Assembly: GCF_963662255.1 (NCBI RefSeq)
Contig: NC_085046.1
Coordinates: 52,236,570-52,300,569 of the forward strand
Direction of reading: 5' to 3'
Source of the DNA: Cinclus cinclus
Taxonomy: Eukaryota; Chordata; Aves; Passeriformes; Cinclidae
DNA length: 64,000 bases
Position numbers and translations under genes: made by a program. How positions within the stretch are numbered: position 1 is the stretch's first letter; each line of letters opens with the position of its first letter. Positions 43,913 through 55,261 of the stretch are shown here, in pieces. A model generated the notes under the pieces. That model did not search any database. It was not told the DNA's origin and was given only the letters and a program-made list of their open reading frames with translations.

Positions 43913-46900
43913 CGTACACAGCACACAGGTAGGCCATGGAATTCACTACCACAGCCCATGAAAAACTAGTGACACATAGGGGCTACATTTTTACAAGGAT
44001 GAGGAAATTTTTCAATTAGTGATACTGCTTGGCTGGATTCACTGCAGGTCAGAATAGCCACAAAGAACCCATCCTTTCAAGAAGATTACACCTGAGCTAA
44101 TAAGGCAAATCCCATGTTTTCATTTTTTGTTATGTTTCAGAACAAACATGCTTCATTTCTCTCCCTTTTGCAAAAGTGGCTTCAAAGCACACCATACAGC
44201 AATTAAAGGCTTCACCCAAAACTGATCACAGACCCTTTGGACATACCTTAGAAATCTCTCTAAACAAGAGTATTGCTCTCATGAGTGCAAACTAGATTGA
44301 GAGTTTGCAGTACAATACTGAGCCTTCCATCATTATTGCTTCCTGCTACTGTTTGTTGTCCCATGATTGAAAACTAAAAATTATTTGGTATATGATGGCT
44401 CGTGGAAAATGGTAATGTTGATAAAAAAATAGCATTTGTAATGGAAGAAATTAATAAGTGAGTTAGCTAGCAAAGCCATGTATCAAACTGGTTGGAATGC
44501 ATGGAGAAGAGGAACACATTAGGCTTGCTAGTTTCATATTCCCACATGACCCATCAGATGATGACATGCCTATGTAAATACATGCACATACTTTCTACAT
44601 GAGTTTAGATGCAAACCTCACTCGCATTCACACACAAAATCCACATATGATGATTACCTTTGAGGGCAAACACTTCCTCGTGTTCCCATAATCTTACTAT
44701 GATACCATCTTCCCTGACGAGTTCACTCCTCCTATGGCTTTTTATAATCAAATTCAGGATCATCTGAATCTCATACTTTATGTATTTTACTTCCTATTCT
44801 CTAAGAGAAGGACAGAAGTTGCACCTCTTCCTACTATATTTGGAAACCTATCCCTCATGACCAGTTCCCATCCATTGAATGTTGGCCCTGGCTAAACCCA
44901 TATCCCACATTTGATCCTATACAAGTTTAGGCTGTCTGAAGTCCATGGCTAGCTGCCCCTGAGAGCTGAATCCCACAGACCTTAAAATATGGGTGCTGGG
45001 AGTCCTTGGAGAAATTTTCTGTGAGACTCCAAGACAAGAGCCATAAGCACATGCATTGCTTCTTTAAAAGATGACTACAAGTACCATAGTCTTTAAAGAC
45101 ACAAACCCTATAGTCACACCATGGGCATACATGCAGCATCTCTCACTGTGAAAATCACTACATTATTTAAGGAGAGGACTCTCTTCCTCCTCCAGGTAAA
45201 GTTTACCAAAGATGTGGTAGCTGTTTCAAGAACAAGATCACAGGTTTGTGAACATCATGTCTAAAACATAAGAGAGTGAAAAAAGCACATCAAATCAACA
45301 TATTCACATTGAGGCAAATCAGACTGACACATAAGGCAAGTCAAAGGCCAGAGCTTTGCTGAGCATGCTGGCACTGGTGGCAGGTGTACCACTGTGGGTG
45401 GGGAATGGCCCTTCTGGAGCTATGCATTATCTGCAGTATCCTCAAGGAAATAACCTTGACCAGATCAAAGATAATCAGATCCAGCTCAACATGATGAAGA
45501 TCTTCATTTCCCTCTCTGTTTTCTGGCAAAGGACAAATCCTAGCCCTCATTCCACACTATTGTTGTACCTTGTAACAAATTAAGAATGATACAGGTCGAT
45601 GGAGAATTAGAAGCTTGTAGGCAGTGCTGTAGAACCATACTCTTGACAGCCTACAGAAGACACCCACTGGTCATATTGGTCTAAAGCCTGCTGATGGACC
45701 CTTAACAAGAATAAGTACATCCAGTTACACAGCAAAACAAGGTTTTATAATCCATCCCTATGCACTACCAGCTCTACAGGTTATTTTGCACTGTCTAATG
45801 AAGTACAACTTAGAGTTCCTAAGCTTCTGAGTGTGATATTTGGAAACTAAGGAGTAAGAAAGCTTGTCCAGAACTTGGAGATCACAATGAAAACATCAGG
45901 TCAGAGTGGATTATTGACTTCAGGAAGGCTGTCTCTGTCAGGTGTGTCAGACATACAGCAGCAGTATGTACAGACACAAACTACACCTGTCAGTGAGAGT
46001 TGCTTTATTCACTGCTTTACAGATATGTCCACTTAAAACCATGGGCTGACACTGGCAGCTAAAATATTAGAAACTGTGTGTTTCATGCTCCTTGCAAAAG
46101 CATTTCCAGTCAGCTGAGTAACTCCTGGTCACCTGGGAAGGCTGTCAAAGGGTGGTAGGTACAACTTCAGTTGTATGCAGGTACCAGGTGTATTTTCTAC
46201 CTTCCCATAATACAGCCTGCAAGTCACACAAGTCACTGAAGCTGCCCAAATATGATACCAGATTTATGGACAGATGGATGGATACCTGCACAGTGAGACA
46301 AACAGACTGACAGGTGAACAGACAGGCAGAACTCTGCTTCCAAGCTGTGCTCAAGTCCCTTCATGCTACTTCAGGGGCAAAGGTGATCTAGGAAGCAGCC
46401 AAATTTCCTCAGGGTCTTTTGCTATGTTTTCTAGGTAAAATAAGACTGTGACTAGTACAAAGACTAACCTCTATCTAACCTTCATAGTAAGAGGATGCTA
46501 GAGCATGGGCTAGGGATGTAACAGTACTGATTCTGTTATTCAGTGACCCCCCTCCATCAGCCAAGTCATCTTTCACAGCAGCCTCTGAAACTGCTCTGAT
46601 TTATATCAGAAGATGCAACTTTTTCTGGGAGGACCATCAGGGCAAAGAAAATACATTGTCTTTTCCTCTCCAAGCTCAGCCACACCTTTGGCAAAGAGCA
46701 GCTCTGAACTGGGCACATGTATTTTTCTTGGCTTCAGTTCTGTAGGGTTTCCAAACACAGGCATAATAAGGGGTGACTGGTAATGCCGTCATGAAGCCAC
46801 GCAAACACTGCAAATCTTCTGCTAATCTTGTATCAGACTTTGCATTCAGACTCATCATTATGAAACTCCTACATAAATAATAAATCTGTTCATTTTATTT

Positions 46901-48078
46901 TCCCAAATAAAACTGAAATTATATTTCCCCCCCAAGACCAGTTGTTGTAAGATTATGATGAAATCAAGCTATTCAGAAAATGACTCAAAAGAGAAAGAAG
47001 ACTGTCCAGAAGGTTCTCCATGACCTAAATAAAATCAGTCAATACTGAACTTGCAGCACTGCCAGATTACGTTCACCTCTTCACCACCATCTACTTATAT
47101 ATGGAAACTAACACTGCACATAAGAAGTAAGCCAGCTTTGATCATATGACTTGGGCTTAAAATATAAAGTTTTTTCCTTTCACATGATTGAATAACTATT
47201 TATCTAGGATTAGAAGTTATTAAAGGCACTGAGATAGTGATACTGAATTTAAGGAGAAGAAAAATTTCTAGATTAAGTCTATGGTTCTCATTTTGAAATT
47301 ACAGTAAAATTCCATGGAGAGTTTTTGGAAACCCATTTCCTAAGTGAAATTGTTCCATTTTTTTCCCCACTCAAAATTAACTAAGTACATCTATTCCTAT
47401 TAAGATCAATATATTTAAGCCTACGTTGTTAGCCTTTATGGTAAAAATGGTGTTATATGCTAATGCTGAAACAAAATCCTACAAAAGGATATCACTTCTG
47501 TACTTTATCATCACATACTGCATTTCATATCCTTATACCCTGTTGTGAAAGCACTTGAGAAAACCAATGGTAGAAAATACTTGCCTCCTGAGGATAACTA
47601 TAAGAAAGAGGAAAGAATTTTTAAATTGGTGATGGAAAAAACATGGAATAGATTCACAGTATATTCGGTTTACCTGAACTGGTGTTAGTGCGCTATCATT
47701 AAGTCATCCAATAGGGAATGTGCCTGATCCACAAAGTGTTGTGGTAAGAGTGGGAGGAAGAGAAATATTTCCCTGTTAGAGAGGTAACCGTTCCCATTTC
47801 ATCATTCACTGGCAAGCCACAGTGGGACTCTAATAAGACTTCATTGGGCTAAAGGCATTTGAATCATTCATGCTACCGTGTGGCTGACGCCAGCATCAGG
47901 GCTATTTTCAGCTCAGGGAATACTGACAGCATGGTTGGCAAATGATGCATTATTTGTCAAGGGCACCACAGGCCAAGTAAGTGTGTTCCCGTCTTGGGCT
48001 TTGAAGAAAATAGAGCACTTTGTTTATACAGCGGGTTGTTTCTGTGAGGCACTGCACATCTCAGGCTGTGAAATCCTG

Positions 48079-48145
48079 CGCTCAGCTGAAAGGTGATCAG
48101 CCGCGCGTCGCAGGGCATAGAGTGCGCTCTGCTGGGCACCGAACG
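48079..48145. other. Small CpG cluster in an intron
   Basis: Eight CpG dinucleotides lie within 67 bases, including ccgcgcgtcg at 48101, in an intron that is otherwise CpG-poor. It is too small for a CpG island by usual criteria. It could be a regulatory element or chance; sequence alone does not decide. Confidence 0.4.
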
Positions 48146-48928
48146 CCAGTACAAGAAGCAGGGTAATCCTCTGGGAATCCATTAAGGAAAGGCTACAGAG
48201 ACAAGTAGAAACAACTCCAGCAGTTGCTTTGGTGGTAAAAATCCCGTATTATCAGGCTGCTAATGGATCAAACTATTTGAAACCCTCATTTTTATTCAAT
48301 GCAAGTGTAGACTCCACTACAGTCCATAATGAACATAAAATTCACTGATTATCAAATCCAAGGACAGTATAACAAGACCACTGTACATGAACTGCCTTTT
48401 CCCAGCTTCTGCTGGTTTGGTTCAGATTTGGACCTGTCTGTCCCAGGAGCATCCTCACTATGAAAGGGCTGCTGCTGGAACTGTATGCAGAGTTTACAGA
48501 CCACAGGGAATGCCATCCCAAACCATCTTTTAAGTTGGTTACAGAAAACCTGGAGACAAATATTACAGAAAAATCAGAGTACTTTGCTAGATACACCATC
48601 CAGAAAAACTTATAGTCAGGATTCCAGAACAACTAACAGACCCCAATCATTCAAGCCTGAACACAGACTGGAAAAAGGGAGTAATATTTTCATTTCAGGG
48701 AAGAAGATGGACCAAGGCAGAGAGGGAGGTTATGGAGCTTGTCCAAAACAACATGACAACATGAAGTCAGGATCAAATAAGGGAAACAAAAGGCCATATT
48801 GCTTGGGTTCTGGAGAATGTATATACAGAACAGACGGGGTTCTTCAGAAAGACATACTGACCTCTACACTATTCGAGTTAACAGGAAAAGCTGAAAAAAT
48901 GTAATAAAATAAAAAAACTAAAGCTTAC

Positions 48929-49030
48929 TTGGTGGAAGAGGCTCATCGATAGTTGGGTAGTGATGATGGTCAGGCCTCAGAGAAGGAAGCTGGCTGACTG
49001 GCTGAGAATTATGGAGTAAAGGACAATCAC
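48929..49030 (-). CDS. HECW1: HECW1 exon leading into WW1
   Basis: The exon is 102 nt, phase 1 at both ends, residues 543-576. It begins GDCPLLHNSQPVSQLPSLRP and ends TIDEPLPP. The acceptor is TCCATAG|GTG and the donor CCACCAA|GTAAGC, a strong site. The closing LPP is the conserved turn just before the first Trp of WW1, so WW1 is split by an intron after that turn. The SLRPDHHHYPT stretch is a conserved HECW1 signature. Confidence 0.95.
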
Positions 49031-49696
49031 CTATGGACAAGATATTCAAGACATTGACAGTCATTCACTGTTTTTACAATGTGGTTCAAAAAATGTGCTA
49101 CTGTAAAACAAGTGATTATTTTAAAAATAGGTAACCTGATTTACTAGCATCTGGATATTCTGATTTTCAATGCACTATTTTAATAGCAACTCGTATGGCA
49201 AAGAAGTATTAAAATAATGCAGTCAAGTCTCTGGAGTCAATGCTTAGCTGTTATGGGTCAGATTCTGGACTTACAGACACACAAGCGTAAACGATAGAAG
49301 AATCAGGCTTGATCTCTGAGAAATACTGTTCATGTACAACTAAGCTCAAGCTTCTGCAGCAACTGGCAGGAACATGCAAAATCCTGGTTCCAACTTTTAA
49401 TTACTTAAATTCTTCAGTGGAATAAAAGGCTAAAAGCTGCAATGGATCTTTATCTACTTTTCAAAAAGATCGGTGGCTGCCTATGTAGACTGTAATGGCA
49501 GGATTTTGCAGTCCCTGCAAAGCAGAAAATCATCCCCTTTCACGGGTATTTCTCAAAATTCAGAGAGTTCATCTTGGGTTGAAGGATGGAGAATGAGAGA
49601 AGGACCAGAAACAGGTAGGAGACAGGTGGTAGAACAGAAGGACAAAAGATAGTGAGATACAGTCAGGATCTGAGATAAGGAAGGAAGACCTGAGAT

Positions 49697-49764
49697 AGAG
49701 AAGAAGGAAAGAAGAAAAAAAAGAAGAAGAAGCAGCAGCAGAAGAAGCAGAAGCAGAAGAAGAG
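49697..49764. repeat. Purine-rich (AGA/AGC)n microsatellite
   Basis: An interrupted run of aag, aga and agc triplets (for example agaagaagaagcagcagcag) in the intron before WW1. On the sense strand it is a pyrimidine-rich stretch more than 600 nt downstream of the exon at 48929-49030's acceptor side, so a splice-site role is not indicated. Confidence 0.85.
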
Positions 49765-49828
49765 AGTCACACAGAATAGAGCAGAGAGTAAGGTTTTAAA
49801 TACTAGCATTGTATAAATGTCCATATGT

Positions 49829-49882
49829 AGAATCACAGAATGGCTTGGGTTGTAACAGACCTTAAAGATCGTCTAGTTCCAA
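49829..49882 (-). mobile_element. CR1 LINE 3'-tail remnant
   Basis: agaatcacagaatggcttgg, then ttgtaacagaccttaaagat and cgtctagttcc, is a diverged copy of the terminal ~55 bases of CR1, in the same orientation as the element at 27847. Only the tail is recognisable. Confidence 0.8.
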
Positions 49883-52470
49883 TTGTCATGTCATATTTAA
49901 ATATGAAATAAATGAAACCTTAGTAAATATCCAAACTCAGGTTCTGTTGAGAGGAACAAGTAACTTAAGACCAAGTCAATGTTTATAGAATCCTTTAAGA
50001 AACAAAGAAGTTCTAGTAGGGATGAAAAAGCATTCCTTATCGTAGATGTAACATGATAAAACTTCACAGGTTCCAGAACAAAGATTCCTTCTTGGCTTGT
50101 CTTTAAAATCTTAGTAACCAGAACTATTTATCTTACTAATGGACATATATTCATATTGTGTGGTAACAGTTTTTGACTATAGCTTCCAGCTCAGCTTGTT
50201 AATACAGATACACTCCGAATTGCATAAGCATAACATTTACATGCATCAGAAAGATGCAGCTTATGGAAAAATATATATTAAGCTGAATGGTTCTAGTGAT
50301 TTTGGGAATGCTAAGCCAAACTCACCGTGTACTAGATGGTTTAGCTCTCTTTAATGTTAGAATCTTAATAGCCTAAGAATGAACATTTTGTAAAAGCCCT
50401 AAATATATATCAATCAAATGTATAAAAAAAAGACTAAAAAAAATTAAATCTTTTTTCCTTAAAAAATCCAACAGCTAGAAGGCAGAAGCCAATTTTGTAT
50501 AAAACTGTAAAAAACCTCACATCATTCAGAAATGAGTAAAATCACTTAGACAAAAGCAGTCTCTCTTCTAGGTGCTCTGATGATACTGTATGGCCTGTTA
50601 AATGCCTTCATTAAACCACTTGTGTATAGGCGTATCTGCTGCATGTTTTGAACAGAAAGCAGCGTTACATAAGTTTATGACTCAGTGCTAAAAATCCATC
50701 TCTCACAGCCTAAAAAATTGTGCTGTTACTACAGGTGTTGTAGCAGCGACTACCAGATCACTCATCTATGTTTCTTTACTTACCTCACCACAATTGACTC
50801 TCCCCTAGTCAAGATAGTTACGCCAAGCCAGCAGAAGCATGGTAGTGTCAATCACCTGGAGTGGGTGGAGGTGACCACATCTACTGTATTTGTAACAGCT
50901 GCCAAATCATGAAGCAATGTGCACATTGACTGAGGCCCCCCCGGTGACAGTGAGGTAGTGCTAAGAGCTGGGCTGCCCTTCAGACACACACTCAGCTAAA
51001 CAAGGCAAAGCCACCACAGACACTGCAGTGCCCTTTATGGAGGCTCAAGTCTTGGTGCTGTGCTGAATCCGTATGCAGAAGACACCCTCTGCCACCACAT
51101 CCCCTATCAAAAGCTCACACAGTTCAAAACAACCATCAAATCTGTATGTATGGTCTCACACACAAGCTCGTGTCCCCTTAGCTATACTTGCATGTAAATG
51201 CTGCTCACATGCAAAAGCTCTCACCTGCAAGGAAGAAAGCTGGGTTTCTATGCCTCTGTACTTCTGAACATTTAATTATTTGTGCTAGATTCTGCTCTAC
51301 AGACTCAATAATTCCCTAGTCCCAGCTATCTACAAAGTATTTACACAGAGTGATGTATAAAGAAGCCCTTAGATCTATTTTTGTGCAGGGGTAGGGTCTC
51401 TGGCAAAGGAAGGTGTGAGTATATAAATTGGGAATGGAGAAGGAAAGCACAGATGAATGCTTTAATTGGTGTTCCTTGGTGATACCCAAATAGGTTATCC
51501 TTTTTCTGCCATTTTAATTTGGTGTCATAGAGGGAGACAGATGACTCAGAATTCAGGAATGTAAAGACTACCTCTTGAATTTGCTGCATACTCCTGAGCT
51601 GAAGTTGAGTCCTTTACTTCTTCAACTGGAGAAAAACGATACACTAGGTGAAGAAGAGAGGAGTGATCAACTCCCTTTCTTCATGTAACTACAGAGAACA
51701 TGAAAGGAGTTACCTTTCATTAATGGTAACTAATGTAGTTAATGAAGTTAATGTAATTGTGAAGGAATTGGAAAAAAAGAGTACCTAAATTATAAAGACA
51801 AAATTTTTTTTAAAAAGTATATTCTATCTCTAGGGAAAGATAGGGAGATGGGAATTTTATTTGATATAGTTAAATTTCCAAACTACCTAAGAAAAAAATA
51901 AAAACCTCTGTTGAGTTGCCCTATGATCTGTTACATAATTTGTTTGACACTTGAAGATTTGGAACACATGGGGCTTTAAAACTGTGTTTGTAAGAATTTA
52001 TGATTATGTATGGCTAACAAACATTTACAGAAACTGGCCCAGGCCTTTATGTGGTGCAAATCAGCATATCTGCCCTTTGACAAGCACAAGCTGGTCCTCT
52101 CACTGACTGTCAGAGACACGGCAGCCCATCAGATATATGATATGGAAAAATCCTGGGAAAAAAAGAATGGGTTGGTGGATGTGATAATGCTGATCTGCTA
52201 CATAACTACAGTAGCTGATCTTGATTTTATAAGGATGCATGTACATTTACAGTAATTCATATATACGGATCCCTACCTGATTTAGTTGGTTTTGCTGGGA
52301 TTTTTAAGGACAGGCTCAATTATCCAACCCTCCCTGATATCTGGCCCAGCTCACAGCCCCCAAGTTTATAAGAAATAAACCATGAGCTATCTGAAACCTC
52401 AATTATCTGATGCCGTCTGTGACATCTAGATAATCAGGGTTGCCCAGCGCATCAGTTCTCAGGATCTAAC

Positions 52471-53853
52471 CTTCTCTTCTGCTGCTTGGACCTGCTACTG
52501 GGGTGTCTAGACCCTCTGTGGCTCTCTGTGGGTTCCCACCATGAGCTACTAGTTCATCTGGCCACTGGGAGGAGCCATCCACTTGCTCCCTGTCGAGCTC
52601 AGGGCTCTGCACTGAATCTGGCACTGACTCAAAAGCACTGTTCTCCTCCTCATCATCATCCTGAGAGGAGAAGACCGTGCTCTCAGAAATCTTTGCGCTG
52701 TCGACAGAGGAGAAGCGTGTATGGCTGGAGAAGCGATTGTTACTGTCGTAGCAGGAGGTGCTGTAGCACGAAGTGCTGTAGCAGGAGGTGCTGTAGCAGG
52801 AGGTGCTGTAGCAAGAGGGGCTGTAGCAAGAGGTGTCGCACGCTTCACATTCATTGTCACCATTGGGCCTGGAGCTCGACTCGCTCTCGCTTCCCGTCCT
52901 GGGGGGCTCCCCATCCAACAGCCCATCATTCAAGTCAGAGAGTTGCTCATCCAAGATTCCAGGAGGCACAGTGCTCTGGCTGAAGTTCTCTTCGGCCTCA
53001 TTTTCCAGAGGAGGCTCTGCTGCCATGGTCTCACTCTCACTGACCACTTCCTTATCCATCACCTCCTTGACAGTAGACTCCTCATCGTTCTCCCTGCCAT
53101 TACCACCACCTTGCTCTTCTTCCCCATCGCTGCTCATCTGTGCCGAGGGCAGGCTGTGGAGCAGGTTGTGTATCCGTATGTAGTGTGTGCGAGGGGTCTC
53201 TGGCTCACCGCAAGCTGAAGCTATGACTGTCTCAAGTTCAGACACAGGCAGGGAGCACGGCCTGTTTTTCCTCTTTGCTGTGGTCCTCAGTTGTAGCTTG
53301 CTGTCTTCCTCCTCCTGGGCTGAAGCTCCTTCTTCTTCTTCTTCTTCTTCTTCCTGACTCTTCTCTAGGTCTTTGCCAGCATGCACATCTGCACTCACCT
53401 CATCAATATCTCCTGTTTCTATTCTGGTCAAGACTCCATCATCTCCCTGAATACAAGAATTGACTTTGTTATTTTCCCTAACTTCAGGCTCAGGAGGAGA
53501 CATGCAGGCCATCATATCCGACTGCTCCATGAGGTCCGCAGCACTCAAAGAAGGCAGGACTTCTCCTGGGATGGATTCCAAGGGCTCAGGAACTGGCACC
53601 GCATCAACCTCCCCATCTCCTGCTAGCTCTTCATTTAAGCTGCTCTGGTTGACTTCCCCAGGTGGTTTGACAGCCCCTGGGCTATCGACACTGTTCACAC
53701 TGTATCCATTTAGCTGTTCTGGAGCTGCACTTTCTGAGGTCACTGTGTTGATGCATGGAGGCTCACCGAGGCTTTCCTCTGTGGGGTTGTTCACAGGGCT
53801 TTCCGGGAGGTCAGCTGGCTCAGGATCTGCACTAATGGAGACCTCTTCATCAT
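52471..53853 (-). CDS. HECW1: HECW1 large linker exon: acidic linker, Glu tract and SCYST repeat array
   Basis: This single 1383-nt exon is phase 1 at both ends and encodes residues 82-542 between C2 and WW1. It starts DDEEVSISADPEPADLPESP and ends AGPSSRREG. Visible parts are a low-complexity acidic N-terminal half; eight consecutive Glu codons, all GAA (53330-53353); a conserved block RPCSLPVSELETVIASACGE followed by TPRTHYIRIHNLLHS; a Ser/Cys/Tyr pentapeptide array (52748-52837); and a conserved end with RFSSVDSAKISESTVFSSQD. The acceptor is CATACAG|ATG. The donor GAAG|GTTAGA is weak because +3 is T. The frame reads on only three bases past the donor to a TAG, which helps fix the exon end. 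Open reading on the opposite strand here is a shadow. A long linker exon is expected in HECW1; the functions of its parts are not known to me. Confidence 0.97.
52748..52837 (-). repeat. HECW1: 15-bp coding tandem repeat encoding the STSCY array
   Basis: There are six contiguous 15-nt units. Units one, three and four (from the low coordinate) are identical on the plus strand (gtagcaggaggtgct), and the others differ at one to four bases. Read on the minus strand they give S-x-S-C-Y pentapeptides inside CEACDTSCYSPSCYSTSCY and beyond. The array is present, with different spacer residues, in mammalian HECW1 as I recall it. No function is known to me. Confidence 0.95.
53330..53353 (-). repeat. HECW1: Pure (GAA)8 coding microsatellite, poly-Glu
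   Basis: Eight uninterrupted GAA codons (TTC on the plus strand) encode Glu8 within KSQ-E8-GASAQEEED. This is an uninterrupted trinucleotide run in a disordered acidic linker, so length variation between individuals is likely. Confidence 0.95.
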
Positions 53854-54180
53854 CTGTATGAGACAGGAAAAGGAATTACTTACTCTTTCTACAAGAAGTG
53901 TTGACTGAACCAGAGGGTTGGCTGTGGGGGCACAAGCATCCATAGCAATCTGAGAAAATTAAAAGCATAAATTACAGTGTGAAATGAGTGGGCAACTGAA
54001 CAACTGTCAAGAAGTGCTGAGGATTATTTTGCTAGTCAGTCTTTGTACAGTGGATTTAAACATGGGTTTACTCCTGCTGATAATCTGTATGCGGCACTCT
54101 GCCTCCTTGCAGCATTACCTGAAGGTAACACCTTCTTGAAACTTCCCTTTGAGCCAAACTGGCATCAGAGGGGAGACATC

Positions 54181-54233
54181 ATGGAAATATTATGGAAATA
54201 TTATGGAAATATTATGGGAATATTATGGGAATC
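54181..54233. repeat. 11-bp tandem repeat
   Basis: Unit atggaaatatt is present as three perfect copies, then one copy with a single change (atgggaatatt) and a partial fifth. It is intronic, between the linker exon and the last C2 exon. Confidence 0.93.
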
Positions 54234-55086
54234 AGGGAAGTCTTCCCTGAGATTTTAATGCCATTCTTCTTGTCACACTGAAGCTGGCAAAACTCCACAA
54301 CAGAGAATGTAAAAAACTGTGTTTGCCACCCCTGAAAGGCAAAATCTTCCCCTAAAATATCCCTTGACGTGATCCTCATGTGTACCACCTCCTCTCAGAT
54401 GTCAAACAATGCGGGCTCTTTCATGCCATCCAAATAGTCAAAAGATAGAAATTAGGGTTTTCCAGCAAGTGAAAAGCAATGATTTCCAGCCTCTAATGCA
54501 GCTGCTGTTGGCTTGATGAACTGTAGCAGAGAGGGCAGAGAGCCCCTGTGGAAAAGAGTCCCTGAGAAATACTGTTGAAACTGTTACATGAAAACCAAGG
54601 TTCAAGCTTAGACCATCATGACAGTCACTTCCAAATAATATAAGAGAACATGAATCAAAACCAAATCAAAAGGGAGGGAAGAAGTGGAACATAGAATTCT
54701 TTTTTGTTTCACTTTTTTCATTAAAAATAATTAAATTGAAAATTTTTCTAATAATCTTTGCTATTATATTCTCCATTTTTACTAATGAAGTGCTCAAATG
54801 CAGATGATTCTACAAGTAACAGCCCATATAACACTTTCATTAAGGTGACTGATAGAGAAGCAGATGAGACTTCAGTTTTACACTCACTTCTCTCCCAGTG
54901 ATGTGTTGGAGTATTTGCAACAGCCAAGAAGAGGGGAATATGAGACACAGTAGCTCTGTCCAAAGGGGAAAGAGGGAAGAAACTGTGACTCACGATGCAT
55001 CCTTTATGCACTTCCCTTTGCTCATGACTATACTTAAGTCCCAGAGCAGCCAGGAACTAATGTAGATTTCTGAAGAGAAAGAATGC

Positions 55087-55115
55087 AAACCAACCAACCA
55101 ACCAAACAAACAAAA
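55087..55115. repeat. (AACC)n/(AAAC)n microsatellite
   Basis: aaccaaccaaccaaccaaac followed by aaacaaac. It sits 46 bases below the last C2 exon, that is, just inside the downstream intron. Confidence 0.85.
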
Positions 55116-55160
55116 ATTTCTAGAAATCTAGATAAATGATGGGTTAAGACTGAGAATTAC

Positions 55161-55261
55161 CTGGATGGATGGAAGAAGTTATCTCAAATCGGAACTGCAG
55201 CTGGCCACTGACATGATCTGTAGGAAGTCTGCGACCCAGAGTGTAGCTTACAACCCTGTCC
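55161..55261 (-). CDS. HECW1: HECW1 exon: end of the C2 domain
   Basis: The exon is 101 nt. It enters with two bases of the Gly codon from the previous exon and leaves after one base of an Asp codon. It encodes residues 48-81, beginning [20 protein letters not shown] and ending ITSSIHP. The acceptor is TTTCTTTCAG|GG and the donor [18 protein letters not shown] is the last C2 beta-strand. After it the protein enters the disordered acidic linker encoded by the next exon. Confidence 0.95.

Larger units (their letters stand above)
49031..52470 (-). other. HECW1: HECW1 intron, 3,440 nt
   Basis: GT-AG intron with a weak donor (GTTAGA). It contains the CR1 tail remnant at 49829 and the purine-rich repeat at 49697. 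The rest is unique sequence. Confidence 0.8.
53854..55160 (-). other. HECW1: HECW1 intron, 1,307 nt
   Basis: GT-AG intron. It holds the 11-bp tandem repeat (54181) and the AACC/AAAC repeat (55087). Confidence 0.8.

Noticed and set aside
48485..48904. 139-codon plus-strand open frame next to the exon at 48929
   Set aside because: No similarity to any family I know, basic low-complexity composition, and antisense in an intron. It stops just before the HECW1 exon and has no splice or promoter context. Most likely chance.
52486..53218. Two 165-codon plus-strand open frames over the linker exon
   Set aside because: They are antisense shadows of the 1383-nt coding exon, rich in Cys/Arg or Ala/Gly/Val only because they mirror the SCYST and acidic codons.
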